NCBI GenBank assembly: GCA_029260765.1
Contig: JAJDCP010000182.1
Span: 16,499-80,498, forward strand
DNA: 64,000 nt
Direction of reading: 5' to 3'
Source of the DNA: Planctomycetota bacterium
GTDB lineage: Bacteria > Planctomycetota > J058 > JAJDCP01
Shown here piece after piece: positions 17,970 to 26,715 of this stretch. Positions within the stretch are counted from its first letter, which is position 1. The number at the start of each line of letters is the position of its first letter. The position numbers and the translations under genes were made by a program. Below the pieces are notes generated by a model. It ran no database searches. It saw only the letters and a list, made by a program, of their open reading frames with translations, and had not been told where the DNA came from.

Positions 17970-18653
17970 ATGGCAGCCTTCAGCTACGACGCAGTCGATC
18001 AGAGCGGGCGCATCGTCGAAGGTGAGGTCGAGGCCCCGGACCGCGCCGCAGCGCTGCTAACGATCAAGAAACAGGGCTTGTTCCCGACCCGCATCCAGGA
18101 AAAACGCGCAGCTGTCCCCCCAGTCCCAAGACAGCGAGTTTCAGGCCGCTCTGCAACGCCCCTGAAGATCGTCGCCCTGCTCATCTCGATCACCCTCGCC
18201 ATTGGAGGGAGTCTCTACCTTCTCTCCATGGACGCGACGCCCTCCGCCCTGACCGACGAGGCGGGCTATTGGAAAGAGCTCCCCGCGCTTTCCCTGCGCG
18301 ACTGTCTGCAAATGGGGCCTCAGCTGGTCGCAGTTCACGGTCGTCCCATCGCGATCGATGGTGTACGAGACAGCATGGACGCCTCGTTCGTGGGTACATC
18401 GCCACACCTTCAAGCCGAGCGCTTCTCAAATCTGGTCATCCACCAAGGCGAGGTGGTGGTGCTGCTCGACGTCAGCCTGCTCGAGTTGGTTTCCGTTGCT
18501 GAAGGCGCCGTCAGCGGCGGAGACCAGTTGTGGATCCGTGGTCACCTGGTCGCCCTTCCCGAAGCTGAGAGCGTGCAGCTGCGCGGGGGTGGCGCACTTG
18601 AGGTAACCGGCAGACTCCGAGCGCTGGCGATCCTTGACAAGCGGCCCGAGTAG
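17970..18653 (+). CDS. Membrane protein with a detached GspF-type N-terminal domain
   Basis: A 227-aa protein. Residues 4-42 (FSYDAVDQSGRIVEGEVEA onward to GLFPTRI) match the short opening domain of type II secretion/type IV pilus inner-membrane proteins of the GspF/PilC family. Instead of the two GspF bundles, it continues to one membrane helix at about 66-86 and a beta-rich C-terminal domain of about 130 residues, possibly an OB-like fold. The ATG at 17970 begins directly at the domain; a longer frame upstream lacks a ribosome site. No other secretion gene is nearby. Function unknown. Confidence 0.6.
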   Translation: MAAFSYDAVDQSGRIVEGEVEAPDRAAALLTIKKQGLFPTRIQEKRAAVPPVPRQRVSGRSATPLKIVALLISITLAIGGSLYLLSMDATPSALTDEAGYWKELPALSLRDCLQMGPQLVAVHGRPIAIDGVRDSMDASFVGTSPHLQAERFSNLVIHQGEVVVLLDVSLLELVSVAEGAVSGGDQLWIRGHLVALPEAESVQLRGGGALEVTGRLRALAILDKRPE

Positions 18654-19091
18654 TCCCGGCGGATCTCAGCTTGCCGTGCACGAGAGTCTGAGATGGCTCT
18701 TCGGGCCGACGATCAAGCGTCAGCCCGTGGCATGAGGGTCAGGTTGCGCAATGTCGACATAAGAAGACATGGGTTGATGCGCAAACAGAGTCTCCAGACA
18801 GTCCATTGAGGTAATCAATCAAGTTATTGGATCAGAATCCGTACCCATCGAACGACAAAATACACCCGCAGACGCTGCTGGTGCGGCGCTTGCCGCGCTC
18901 GGAGCCACCGTCCATCTTGGGAATCAGTCAGCGCTGAAGGTTGCTGAAATCCGGAAGTTGCTTAGCAACCACCGTGACGGCGGTGGCTGTCGGGTTGAGC
19001 GCTTTGTTGGTGTGTGTCAAGGATGCCTTTGGGCACATCCGCCCAACGCCCAAGCTCAGCTACAGCGCCTTGTTCGGTCGCTGCACCTTTT
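18654..19091. other. Non-coding, lower-GC stretch
   Basis: Between the GspF-domain gene and the VOC gene. An inverted repeat GGTTGCT/AGCAACC lies at 18939-18970. A frame open from about 18777 to 19134 has no normal start codon and no recognisable similarity, so it is not called. Composition is more AT-rich than the flanking operons, consistent with the left edge of an accessory island. Confidence 0.35.
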
Positions 19092-19889
19092 CTATCCCGC
19101 CGCCAGGACCAGGCACGCCCCCACCGGATCCTGAACAGCTGCATAAGCGTACTGACCATCCGTCCCCCGTGTCGCCATGATGACCCTACCCCCTCCCTCT
19201 CGTACGCGACGGAGGCTTTCGGCGAGGTCGCCAACGGGAAGGTAGATCAGCCAGACAGGCGGCAGCCCCAGGTTCGCGCCGCGCGCATAACAGACACCCG
19301 CCGCCGGGTTTCCATCATCACTGAGCATGTTGTAGTCGGCGTAGCGCTCACCTGCGTCCTCCATCTCGACATCCTGCACCGACCAGTCAACGACCTGGCG
19401 ATAGAAGTCACGGGTTGCCGCGGCGTCGGAGACCGTCAGGTTGAGCCAGGAGATGCAACCCACAGGCGCCGGGGCGTCGCGCGATGAGACGCCCTCGGTT
19501 GGAGGAAACGCCTCCGCAGAAACGACGGGGATGATCCCGAACGCCGCGCCATTCGGATCGAGCAGCACCGCCCATTGGCTCTTTCCATCATCGTCTTTGT
19601 CATGCATGAGCACACTCCCGCTCAGATCGAGCGCACGCTCCACACTGGCTGCAACATCGGCGACCTGAATGTGCGGCATCCATTGGAGCGGAAGGTCCGC
19701 GTACTGCGCGCTGCGCGCGCCCAGGCCGATGATCGGCATGCCACGGTTGTTCATCAGATCCTCACGCCAAAGCGGATGCTCGCCTGTGCTGAGTACATGT
19801 GAGTAGAAGCGTGTTTCACGTTCGTGTTCGGGAACGGCAATGTCGGCGCTGAGGATTCCGCCGACGCGTGGGACGAAAGGGTCACTCAT
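19092..19889 (-). CDS. VOC-superfamily protein with two glyoxalase-like domains
   Basis: A 265-aa protein with two vicinal-oxygen-chelate modules, residues about 10-125 and 140-265. Each shows the FY-x-x-V pattern (ETRFYSHVL; TRDFYRQVVDW) and a later DPNGAAFGI or DPVGACLVL strand. VOC proteins bind metals for isomerase, dioxygenase or lyase chemistry, or sequester antibiotics; the duplicated form resembles hydroxylase-like or resistance-type members. The third in-frame ATG (19889) is chosen because AGGA lies 8 nt upstream. It is a lone gene next to a broken glycosyltransferase. Confidence 0.78.
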   Translation of the reverse strand: MSDPFVPRVGGILSADIAVPEHERETRFYSHVLSTGEHPLWREDLMNNRGMPIIGLGARSAQYADLPLQWMPHIQVADVAASVERALDLSGSVLMHDKDDDGKSQWAVLLDPNGAAFGIIPVVSAEAFPPTEGVSSRDAPAPVGCISWLNLTVSDAAATRDFYRQVVDWSVQDVEMEDAGERYADYNMLSDDGNPAAGVCYARGANLGLPPVWLIYLPVGDLAESLRRVREGGGRVIMATRGTDGQYAYAAVQDPVGACLVLAAG

Positions 19890-19957
19890 AGTCTGCATCC
19901 TGATGGACATCGCGTTGGTTGGCGCGTGAAGGTTCTCTTGCCAGACATCCTACTCCA

Positions 19958-20251
19958 ATGTCGGTACAGACTGCGATCCATTCGGGCACGCCGCTCGTCG
20001 GGATTCCGGCTCAAATGGCGCAAGCGGGGAACATCTCGCTTGTCGCACGCCAGGGCGCTGGGCTGAGGCTGACGAGGTTCGACCTCCATCGCCGAAAACT
20101 CGCAGCTGCGCTCAAGAAGCTCGTGGCAGACCAGAGCTACCGCGACAGCATGCAGCGGCTCGAGCGGATACAGGACCCGATGGACGGCGCGGCAAAGGCC
20201 GCCGACAAAATCGTCCGGTTCCTTAGTGGCGACTTCGGTTTTTCCGCCTGA
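19958..20251 (+). pseudogene. 3' remnant of a UDP-glycosyltransferase
   Basis: This frame reads as the C-terminal ~97 residues of an MGT/UGT-type glycosyltransferase. It shows the sugar-donor loop QTAIHSGTPLVGIPAQMAQAGN, then RKLAAALKKLVAD and a DPMDGAA...IVRFL ending. The conserved HGG-type opening and the whole acceptor domain are missing. The 5' side runs directly into the VOC gene's upstream region. It is probably a truncated relic. Confidence 0.65.
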
Positions 20252-20447
20252 CGGGTAGGTGCACCCGCGAGCCCGGGGCGCAGTGCTTGCTCGATGTCAA
20301 CGGTCTCTCGAGCCATCGGAGTACCTACACGAGCGGCCCTCCAGGCTCGGGGTCCACGCGAAAAAAACTCGTGCCTCTGCATCCGCGCGGCCAACGTCTC
20401 CGTAGGCGGGGTGAGTCCGCCCCAGCTTCCGTGCGAGAGGAGACACC

Positions 20448-20801
20448 GTGGCCCCACCCCCGATCGAGATCCGCGTCGACCCCGACCACGCCATCCGCCT
20501 GAAGACCGGCCGCCGCTATACGATGACGGTCTCCCGGCCGTTGGGACTCTCCATCCCGTTACAGCTCGACCCGTCAGCGCCAGACAAGGGCAACGACACC
20601 ATCAGCCTGCAGGCGGACGACGGCAGCTATGCCAGGACCTTGGTCGTGGCCGAAGTTTGCCGTCCCGACCCCAAACTGCCGGGCTTTGTGCTGGTCGACT
20701 TCAGCGACGCCCCGCGCAGCAAGGCCCTGAGCTGCAGCGTCGCCCCTGGGCCCGAGGAGGGTCCGGCCTACCCCTTGTTCAGCGGCCTGATTCCTTCCTG
20801 A
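20448..20801 (+). CDS. Small beta-sandwich adaptor-like protein (module A)
   Basis: A 117-aa acidic protein with alternating beta strands and no signal peptide. The core NDTISLQADDGSY aligns with DDSVTLESTDGSY of the 121-aa protein at 46545-46910, and the two share a layout: LKTGRRYTMTV versus LDAGTTYRITV, then an end segment P-x-x-EGPAYPLF versus AEGEPYYVI. They are therefore paralogues. Proteins of this look occur beside secreted or contractile-injection-associated proteins in other bacteria, as far as I recall. GTG start with AGGAGA 5-6 nt upstream. A 21-bp gap separates it from the next gene, so it is a two-gene operon. Confidence 0.62.
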   Translation: MAPPPIEIRVDPDHAIRLKTGRRYTMTVSRPLGLSIPLQLDPSAPDKGNDTISLQADDGSYARTLVVAEVCRPDPKLPGFVLVDFSDAPRSKALSCSVAPGPEEGPAYPLFSGLIPS

Positions 20802-20822
20802 ACCGACTGCCAGGAGAACCTC

Positions 20823-22535
20823 ATGGGTACAAGACTGAAAGCCGGCGTTCGCGTGCGCCTCGTGACCGTGGGACAGAAATCCGAGGGCCTGCACGTCTAC
20901 ATCGATCTGCCCGATGACGGTGTCGAGCGCTTCGTACGCTACACGACGGGTGCGGGCGCCTACCTGACCTGCTCAGGGGGCACGCGACCGGCCTGGATCT
21001 ACGACTCCAAAGAAAAATACCGGGTCGCGGTGTCCGATGTCCCCTTGGAAGAAGACGAGACCGCAGACGCGTCGATGCTCGAGCTTACGCTGATCGATAA
21101 GACCCTCGGCCCCTACCAACTAGAATTTCCCGGCTTCGACTGGCCCAAGCGGCCGTGGTACAACCCGAACGGCGCCTACAACTATCTCTACCACGCCGGA
21201 GGCCTGAAAGACGAGAGCTCGAAGCTCGCGCTCTTCGAAGCCAACCACTACTTCTTCGAGTCCGGCGCCCTCGCCGACTACAAGGAGTTCTGTAAGGCGC
21301 TTTACAAATCAGTCAAGGTTATCCTGAAAAGCGCCGGCTTCGCCGCCGAATCGGCAGCGGGCAAGCTGGTCGAGCAGCTTGCCTACAAGCTGGGCGAGGA
21401 GTGGGTCTTCGGAGACGGCATGGACGCCAAGGCCGCGGCCAAGGCGATGGCCAACGCCGTCGTCGCCGCCTACCTGGGCAAGGTCGAGAAGAAGCTGCTG
21501 CCGAGCTTCGACGGCGTCGGCCCCAAAGCGCTGCTCACCTTCGCCAAGGACAAGATCAAGGGCGCAACGGGCCTCAGCAAGGTCGTCGGCGAGAAGCTGG
21601 CAAAGGCGCTGGAGACGAGCGACCGCGTCAAGCTCATGGAGCTCCCCCGGCGCGGTTCGGTCCGGGGCATGACCGTCATCGACACCTACCGTGGCAGCCT
21701 GACCATCATCCTGTACGTGGGACCCCATCTCCGGCGTCAGGCCCGCATCCTGGTGGCCGAGGGCGGTCCGGGGACCCTGCCGAGGGCCGGCACCGAGCTC
21801 GCCCCCCTGCGGCTGCCGTGCCGCTGCCTGAAGGTGCCTCTGAAGATAGAGGAAGAGGAAGACGGCGACGACGGCGAGGCCTTGAACCGCGAGTGCTGGA
21901 AGGAGTTGGCGCTGGCGATCCAGCACGCCCGGCGAAACCACCGGCCGCCCCTCAGCGAGGCGCAGCTCGAGGCGCTGAAGACCGAATTCTTCGCCGCCTG
22001 CCGGGCCGCGAAGGAGGCCCTGACCGGTGTGCTGCAGCAAATCGTCAAGGTCGATGGCCAGGTGGCCGACGCGGTGCGGCCGGTCGAGCGGCAACTGGCC
22101 GAGCGCGAAGAGCAACTCAAGCGGCGGCGCGCCTCCCAGGCCCAGATCGACCGGGAGCGCCGGCGCCTCGCCCAGGCCGTTGCGGATGGCAACGCCCTGC
22201 TCACAGGCTATGAGACCCAGCGCAAAGCTCTGCACGCAGCGTGTGCGCGCTTCAACAAGGCCTACCGCAATCTGGCGCGCTTCTGCCTGGGGGTGCACCA
22301 GAACCTCAAGGCCCTCAAGAACTCAAACAACCCCCATCGGGCGACGGTGGAGATGTGGTGGCTGCGCCAGCACGCCCCACTCTACGCCTGGAATGAGTCG
22401 ACGGACATGGTTCCGTCGCGGGTCAACTCGGCCCTGAGTTACGACCAGAATCCCGACGGCTACAGCCCCTTTGCGCAACAGCTCGCGGCGGCGCGCGCCG
22501 CCCTCGCCAAGCACACGTCGAGCGGAGGGCGTTGA
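20823..22535 (+). CDS. Large effector-like protein of module A, unknown function
   Basis: A 570-aa protein without signal peptide, preceded by CAGGAGAACCTC. Residues about 1-110 are beta-rich (DLPDDGVERFVRY, GGTRPAWIY). Residues 110-280 contain aromatic and Ala/Lys-rich helices that could be membrane-active (KSVKVILKSAG, AKAMANAVVAAYLGKVEKK). Residues 280-345 are beta-rich. Residues 350-500 form a charged helical or coiled-coil region (RQLAEREEQLKRRRASQ). No enzyme motif is recognised. Its place after the adaptor mirrors the transglutaminase-like protein in module B, so a delivered effector is a reasonable hypothesis. A convergent unknown gene follows. Confidence 0.5.
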   Translation: MGTRLKAGVRVRLVTVGQKSEGLHVYIDLPDDGVERFVRYTTGAGAYLTCSGGTRPAWIYDSKEKYRVAVSDVPLEEDETADASMLELTLIDKTLGPYQLEFPGFDWPKRPWYNPNGAYNYLYHAGGLKDESSKLALFEANHYFFESGALADYKEFCKALYKSVKVILKSAGFAAESAAGKLVEQLAYKLGEEWVFGDGMDAKAAAKAMANAVVAAYLGKVEKKLLPSFDGVGPKALLTFAKDKIKGATGLSKVVGEKLAKALETSDRVKLMELPRRGSVRGMTVIDTYRGSLTIILYVGPHLRRQARILVAEGGPGTLPRAGTELAPLRLPCRCLKVPLKIEEEEDGDDGEALNRECWKELALAIQHARRNHRPPLSEAQLEALKTEFFAACRAAKEALTGVLQQIVKVDGQVADAVRPVERQLAEREEQLKRRRASQAQIDRERRRLAQAVADGNALLTGYETQRKALHAACARFNKAYRNLARFCLGVHQNLKALKNSNNPHRATVEMWWLRQHAPLYAWNESTDMVPSRVNSALSYDQNPDGYSPFAQQLAAARAALAKHTSSGGR

Positions 22536-22635
22536 GCGGCACGCGCAGGCTCAAGGCGCTGGGGGGTCGAAGACGTCGATCCAGCGACGGACTGAAGGCC
22601 CTGCGCAAACGATAGGAGAACGGAGTGCTCCACGC

Positions 22636-23340
22636 TCACTGTACGCAACCCCGTTTCGCGTTCTCCGCATAGTGCCGCAGCTCCGGCCTGAGCCGCTTCG
22701 ACGTATGGAGAAAGCTGTCGATTGCGGCTTCGACCTCCTCCGGATAGCCAAGCTGCCAGTGGCCGAGGCCGTGGAGAGCGCTCTCACGACAGGGATCTGA
22801 GCAGAGCTGGAGAGCACCGATCATGACATCGAGTAGGACCGAATCGAGTCGCGAACGGTGACCCAAGGTCGGCTCTGGACCGATCGGGATCATGTCCCAC
22901 AGCATGTAACAGATGCCGTTCAACGGATGGGCCCCCCTTTCGTCGCGGTGGGAGAGGTGGGAGGAGCAACGTCGCGCGAAGAGATCCCTATAGAGACCGG
23001 AGCAGGAGCGGACGCACCGCTCGCGCCTCGGCCAGGCGATTCTGTCGTCCGCGAGCAGGAACATGTACTCGCTGCCGTGCCCCACGATGAACTCGAGCCC
23101 CTGAGCGATCTGCGAGTCGGAGTAGGAGGCAAGGCTGTGGAGGGAGGTTTCGAAGAGCTCACCAATGTGATCGACGATGATCGCGTTGGGAACGTTGAGC
23201 CAGTCCTTTTCGTCGACGGCGTGCCACCAGCGGTTCTTGGCGACGGGTCTGTCGAAGATCCACGCAACCCATCGAGTGCAACCTCGGCTGCTTGTCGCTG
23301 TGCTAGAGGGCCTGGGTGTCTTCCTTCTTCTATTGCTCAT
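22636..23340 (-). CDS. Hypothetical soluble protein, possible partner of module A
   Basis: A 234-aa soluble protein beginning MSNRRRKT; the ATG at 23340 is favoured over a longer upstream frame whose residues look random. It contains WWHAVDEKDW, a mid-region rich in Leu/Ser helices, NGICYMLWDMIP, and a conserved-looking CRESALHGLGHWQ near residue 190. I remember similar ESALHGLGHW proteins only as hypothetical. It converges on the module A effector with about 100 bp between. A role as its immunity protein is possible but not shown. Confidence 0.5.
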   Translation of the reverse strand: MSNRRRKTPRPSSTATSSRGCTRWVAWIFDRPVAKNRWWHAVDEKDWLNVPNAIIVDHIGELFETSLHSLASYSDSQIAQGLEFIVGHGSEYMFLLADDRIAWPRRERCVRSCSGLYRDLFARRCSSHLSHRDERGAHPLNGICYMLWDMIPIGPEPTLGHRSRLDSVLLDVMIGALQLCSDPCRESALHGLGHWQLGYPEEVEAAIDSFLHTSKRLRPELRHYAENAKRGCVQ

Positions 23341-23722
23341 GCTCTCGGCCTCGACTGATGGACTGACTCCATGATGCGGAAACATCCGACCCCTGGAAAG
23401 GTGCTGTAAGTTCCGTCCAAGATCGATGATCTCCCAGCAGTTTCGGTGAGAGAATCCCCCCAATTCCGCTTCGACCCTCGGGAGTCTCGAGCTATCGAAC
23501 GCCTTGTTCGATGGTCTCTTGCGGTGTCTCAGCCATGTCCCCGGACTTCGGTCAGCGAGGTCATCGGCCACGTACCGAGGCGAAACCACCAACGCCAGCC
23601 AGTCGAGCACGCAGAAAGACCTCGGGTCGCAACGTCAAGCCGCAGGCCGCAAGTTTCTCTTCAGGCGGCGTGGTTCCGCAATTTGACCAACCGACCTCCA
23701 ACACGCCGACCACGAATCGTGC

Positions 23723-24748
23723 CTACGGACTCAAGGGGACCTTTGATCCGCTTGACAGTCGCGGTTTTGACGCAAAGAGCCGAAGAAAACCGGGTTGCTG
23801 TCGCAAAGGATCATAGGCGGGACAACTCACGATCTTCTGCCGGACTTCCTCGACTCCCTCAAAGTACCTTCCCACGAACCATGGCTCTGGACACTTTGCC
23901 ATCCTCTCGAGCTCTCTCGTCAAGGGTCCTATAGCCCGGCCAAACCACTCGAGAGCCTCTTCGGTCTTTCCCGCCATCGCCAGGTGGGCAGCATAGACGT
24001 GGCACGACCAGGGATTTCCCTGGTCAAGCTTCTCTTGCATTTCTTGTAGAGTGGCGGCGTTCTTCTGGGGATCTTGCTCTCGAGATGCCTTTGCATTGAC
24101 GCCAGGTTCCAGCAGAAACCCCCGTAGCTCCGGGCGATATGCGCCTGAGCAGGGGTGAGGGGGAACGTTGGGGCTACCCCTTAGCACGTCCGCAACAAGC
24201 CGTGAGTTCGTGAGTTTCTTCAACATCAGTGATGGGAAGATCTCTAGTTCGAGTGATTCCCTGGGGAGCTTGAGGCTGAGAGACGCATCCTGGACCATCA
24301 CGATCTGCTCAGGGTGTCGGGCGATGACTTGGATCCTATGCATCCCAGAGGAATGGTGCAGGATCAGGATACAACGTTGGCTGATAGCATAAGAAGATCG
24401 CATCTGCCGGCTGATCTCCCACACTACCAACAAAAGGCATCCGCCCAAACAGCATGCAAGCACCGCAAAGCGTGGTATCGGTAATGCGTATACGCGCCAC
24501 AAGATCAGATAGGAAATGAAAGCCGCCAGGCCACCATAGAATCCAAGGCAGCCCCAGGGAGAATTGAAGGCCAGCTGCAGGTCCTCCAGATCGGGCTTCT
24601 GGCTGCGCTTTCCCTCCCACAACAATCGGTCCCCTGGAGGAAGAAGGACTTCGACTCTGCCTTGAGCGACAGCCGCCTGCCAACCTTGCGGGACATAGAG
24701 CTCGTAGGCGACGTCGGCGCAGTCCAGAAAGAAACCCTCAATTCCCAT
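23723..24748 (-). CDS. Membrane protein with a helical C-terminal domain
   Basis: A 341-aa hypothetical protein. A beta-rich N-terminus (YELYVPQGWQAAVAQG) is followed by two adjacent membrane helices (about residues 67-110, LGFYGGLAAFISYLILW and FAVLACCLGGCLLLVVW), a further beta-like section and a C-terminal part with a TPR-like AAHLAMAGKTEEALEWFGRA. The ATG at 24748 has AGGGGA 8 nt upstream; longer starts (24757, 24781) are possible. Codon use is less GC-rich than in flanking operons. Function unknown. Confidence 0.5.
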   Translation of the reverse strand: MGIEGFFLDCADVAYELYVPQGWQAAVAQGRVEVLLPPGDRLLWEGKRSQKPDLEDLQLAFNSPWGCLGFYGGLAAFISYLILWRVYALPIPRFAVLACCLGGCLLLVVWEISRQMRSSYAISQRCILILHHSSGMHRIQVIARHPEQIVMVQDASLSLKLPRESLELEIFPSLMLKKLTNSRLVADVLRGSPNVPPHPCSGAYRPELRGFLLEPGVNAKASREQDPQKNAATLQEMQEKLDQGNPWSCHVYAAHLAMAGKTEEALEWFGRAIGPLTRELERMAKCPEPWFVGRYFEGVEEVRQKIVSCPAYDPLRQQPGFLRLFASKPRLSSGSKVPLSP

Positions 24749-24781
24749 GTCACTCATCCCCTGGGAGCATTCCAGCTCCAC

Positions 24782-25429
24782 TTCACGTCATGCTCTCTGC
24801 TTCCGAGAAACATGAAGACCGGCCGTAGATCGCGGATGGGCAGTTGGTGCCACTCCCACTTGATCAGCTCACAGTCTCCCCAGACGATGCTGTTTTCATT
24901 CACGTAGCGCGCTCACAGACACCTCATGAGCCCAGGGTACCAGGACATCAACCCCACTCCAGCTCACGGTGAGTGTACATTCCGCACAGCAGACAAAGGA
25001 TCTCGTACGAGCCCCCCGCGTCATTTGCCACGACACATGTCGAACCCAAAGTCGAATTGACAGTCCAGTGAAGGCAGAAAATCCCCATCCGCCGAACGAG
25101 ACAGTTCACCCGTACCATCACGGCGACGTGAGTCATGTGGAACGACTTGTTCGGAGAGGGTCTGAATGGGGGATAAGCCTTCCCGAACCAAAGACGTTGT
25201 CTCGAAACCACCTGGGGCATGTGCAAGGGGGCGGGTCTAGTTGAATGGGGGCAGCCAGACAGCCCCGTCCCAGACAAGAGTCGACTCGGGCACGTTAAAG
25301 CCCAGGTTCCGCAGCATCTTGTTCAGCGAAACACGCCTGTGAATCGGCCGAGAAGCGTTTCCTACACGCGGTCGAAGTGGCAATCGGAAAGACGACTCGC
25401 AAGTCGGGACACGGCGACATCCCGGTTGG
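24782..25429. other. Non-coding stretch in the accessory region
   Basis: About 650 bp with only short unconvincing frames on both strands. Composition is mixed, with AT-richer patches. No RNA gene, repeat or clear promoter was found. It is probably eroded sequence. Confidence 0.35.
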
Positions 25430-25612
25430 TCACGCAGACGACGCGGGGGGGGCTTGGACAATCATCTCCAGATTCTCGAGCACGCCAAAGTAGAGATGTG
25501 CAGACGTAATGAGCGAACTCGAGCGCAGGCAACGCTCTACCAGGGACATCACGTAGACCATCCCGTACCAATAGCCGGACACGCCGGTGGGATAGTTGGA
25601 GAAGGCCTTCAT
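25430..25612 (-). pseudogene. Possible frameshifted small gene with a G8 tract
   Basis: A minus-strand ATG at 25612 opens a frame starting MKAFSNYPTG and continuing through hydrophobic and charged segments to LEMIVQAPP, where a run of eight G (25445-25452 on the plus strand) occurs. One base more or two fewer in the tract would continue into PRVVCVTNRDVAVSRL and end at 25362. The frame change could be decay, a sequencing error or phase variation. The family is not recognised. Confidence 0.25.
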
Positions 25613-25751
25613 GGTGTTTCCACGTCCGCAAACCCGGGTCTCCAGAGGCCCGGAACGCCCAGCACGTCGGCCGCGGATCGAAGACGATCAGCGAACTGTG
25701 GGAGATCGAGCTCGCGGCCTCAGCCTCCTTGCGAGCCGGCACGATCTGGCG

Positions 25752-26287
25752 TGTTCCGCCTTGTCGTTGCGGGCTCGCAAGCCATCGTGAAGGTGCGCAA
25801 CGGCTACTATTCGGTACCTTGCGGCTGGAAGGGCCTGCACCTGAAGTCGTGGCTCTATGCAGACCAGGTGCGCATCGCACTTGGCGCTGAGGAGGTCGTC
25901 CACACTCGGGTCCCGAATAACGGACGCAGCATCCGAGAACTCGGATTCGTGCCCTTCAGCCGGGAAGGCGCGGAGTTCCTGTTCAACCTCCTGGCAAAGC
26001 GCCACCAGAGGCGGCCTACGATCGTCACCACAGACCTGTCCTTCAGCGAATGGGTGCGGGTCTTTGGCGATGAAAAGCTGACAGCGGCACTATTGGACCG
26101 CCTCACCGAGAACGCACACATCCTGACGACAACTGGGGCGAGCTACCGCCTGAGGAGCCATAAGAAAAAGGTCGCCCAGCAGGAACGACTTCGGCGGAGG
26201 TTAGCTGAAAGCCAGGAAAGAGCTCGGCCTCACACCGGGGGACGGCAGACGGCGAGATTGTCTTTTTCAATGATGGTCACAGTATGA
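25752..26287 (+). pseudogene. IS21-family IstA/IstB fusion remnant
   Basis: The first ~60 codons match the C-terminus of an IS21 transposase (VKVRNGYYSVPCGWKGL...YADQVRIA), the beta-barrel end of IstA. They run in frame into the C-terminal third of the IstB AAA+ helper: LGFVPFSREGAEFLF, then TIVTTDLSFSEWVRVFGD and AALLDRLTENAHIL. The IstB Walker A region and the whole IstA catalytic core are missing, so an internal deletion joined the two. Not functional. It marks past insertion activity in this region. Confidence 0.75.
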
Positions 26288-26715
26288 CCTGGCAGGGCTC
26301 AGACTGATTCTTAGAATCAACTGAGCGACCGAGGCTTGCTGGTCTTGCCTTGGGCTGCTCAGGGCAGCCGTGATTCGAACACGGAGAGTGCTATCACCGA
26401 TGGCCACGATCGCCTCCTTTTGGTCTGGCTAACGAGCAGGTTCACCGGAGCGTGCCGAAGGCGCGGCGCTTGCTGCGCGCGCACAGCGCGCCCGGAGGAA
26501 CTCCAGCCTGAGCTTCTTTGGTTTCTCTCGATAGGACAAGGCCGAGCCAGCGCATTCCTGCCCATCCTGCCCCATGCCGGGATCGTAGGTCCAGAGCGTT
26601 GTCGACGACCAGTCGCAAGTGGTCACAAAACACCTGGCGTGCGGGAGGTCCGGAGGCCAGAGAGAGGGCAGGCGCACTCGTGCTGATCGGGCCTGGACGA
26701 ACGGAGCAGGGGCCA
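26288..26715. other. Intergenic region with palindromes after the IS21 remnant
   Basis: About 430 bp without a gene. A near-perfect palindrome TGATTCT-T-AGAATCA lies at 26305-26319, 18 bp after the IstB stop, and a hairpin GGCTGC-TCAGG-GCAGCC at 26353-26369. On the minus strand 26368-26384 reads CCGTG-TTCGAAT-CACGG, the form of a tRNA T-arm, but no acceptor or D-arm partner was found. Some of these may be element ends or relics. Confidence 0.35.

Noticed and set aside
18777..19134. Plus-strand frame with HLGNQSALKVAEIRKLL-like residues in the gap before the VOC gene
   Set aside because: No normal start codon, overlaps the 3' end of the VOC gene, and no family recognised.
26360..26440. Complete tRNA gene on the minus strand
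   Set aside because: Only the T-arm fits; the anticodon arm lacks U33 and has a mismatch, and no acceptor 5' strand was found.
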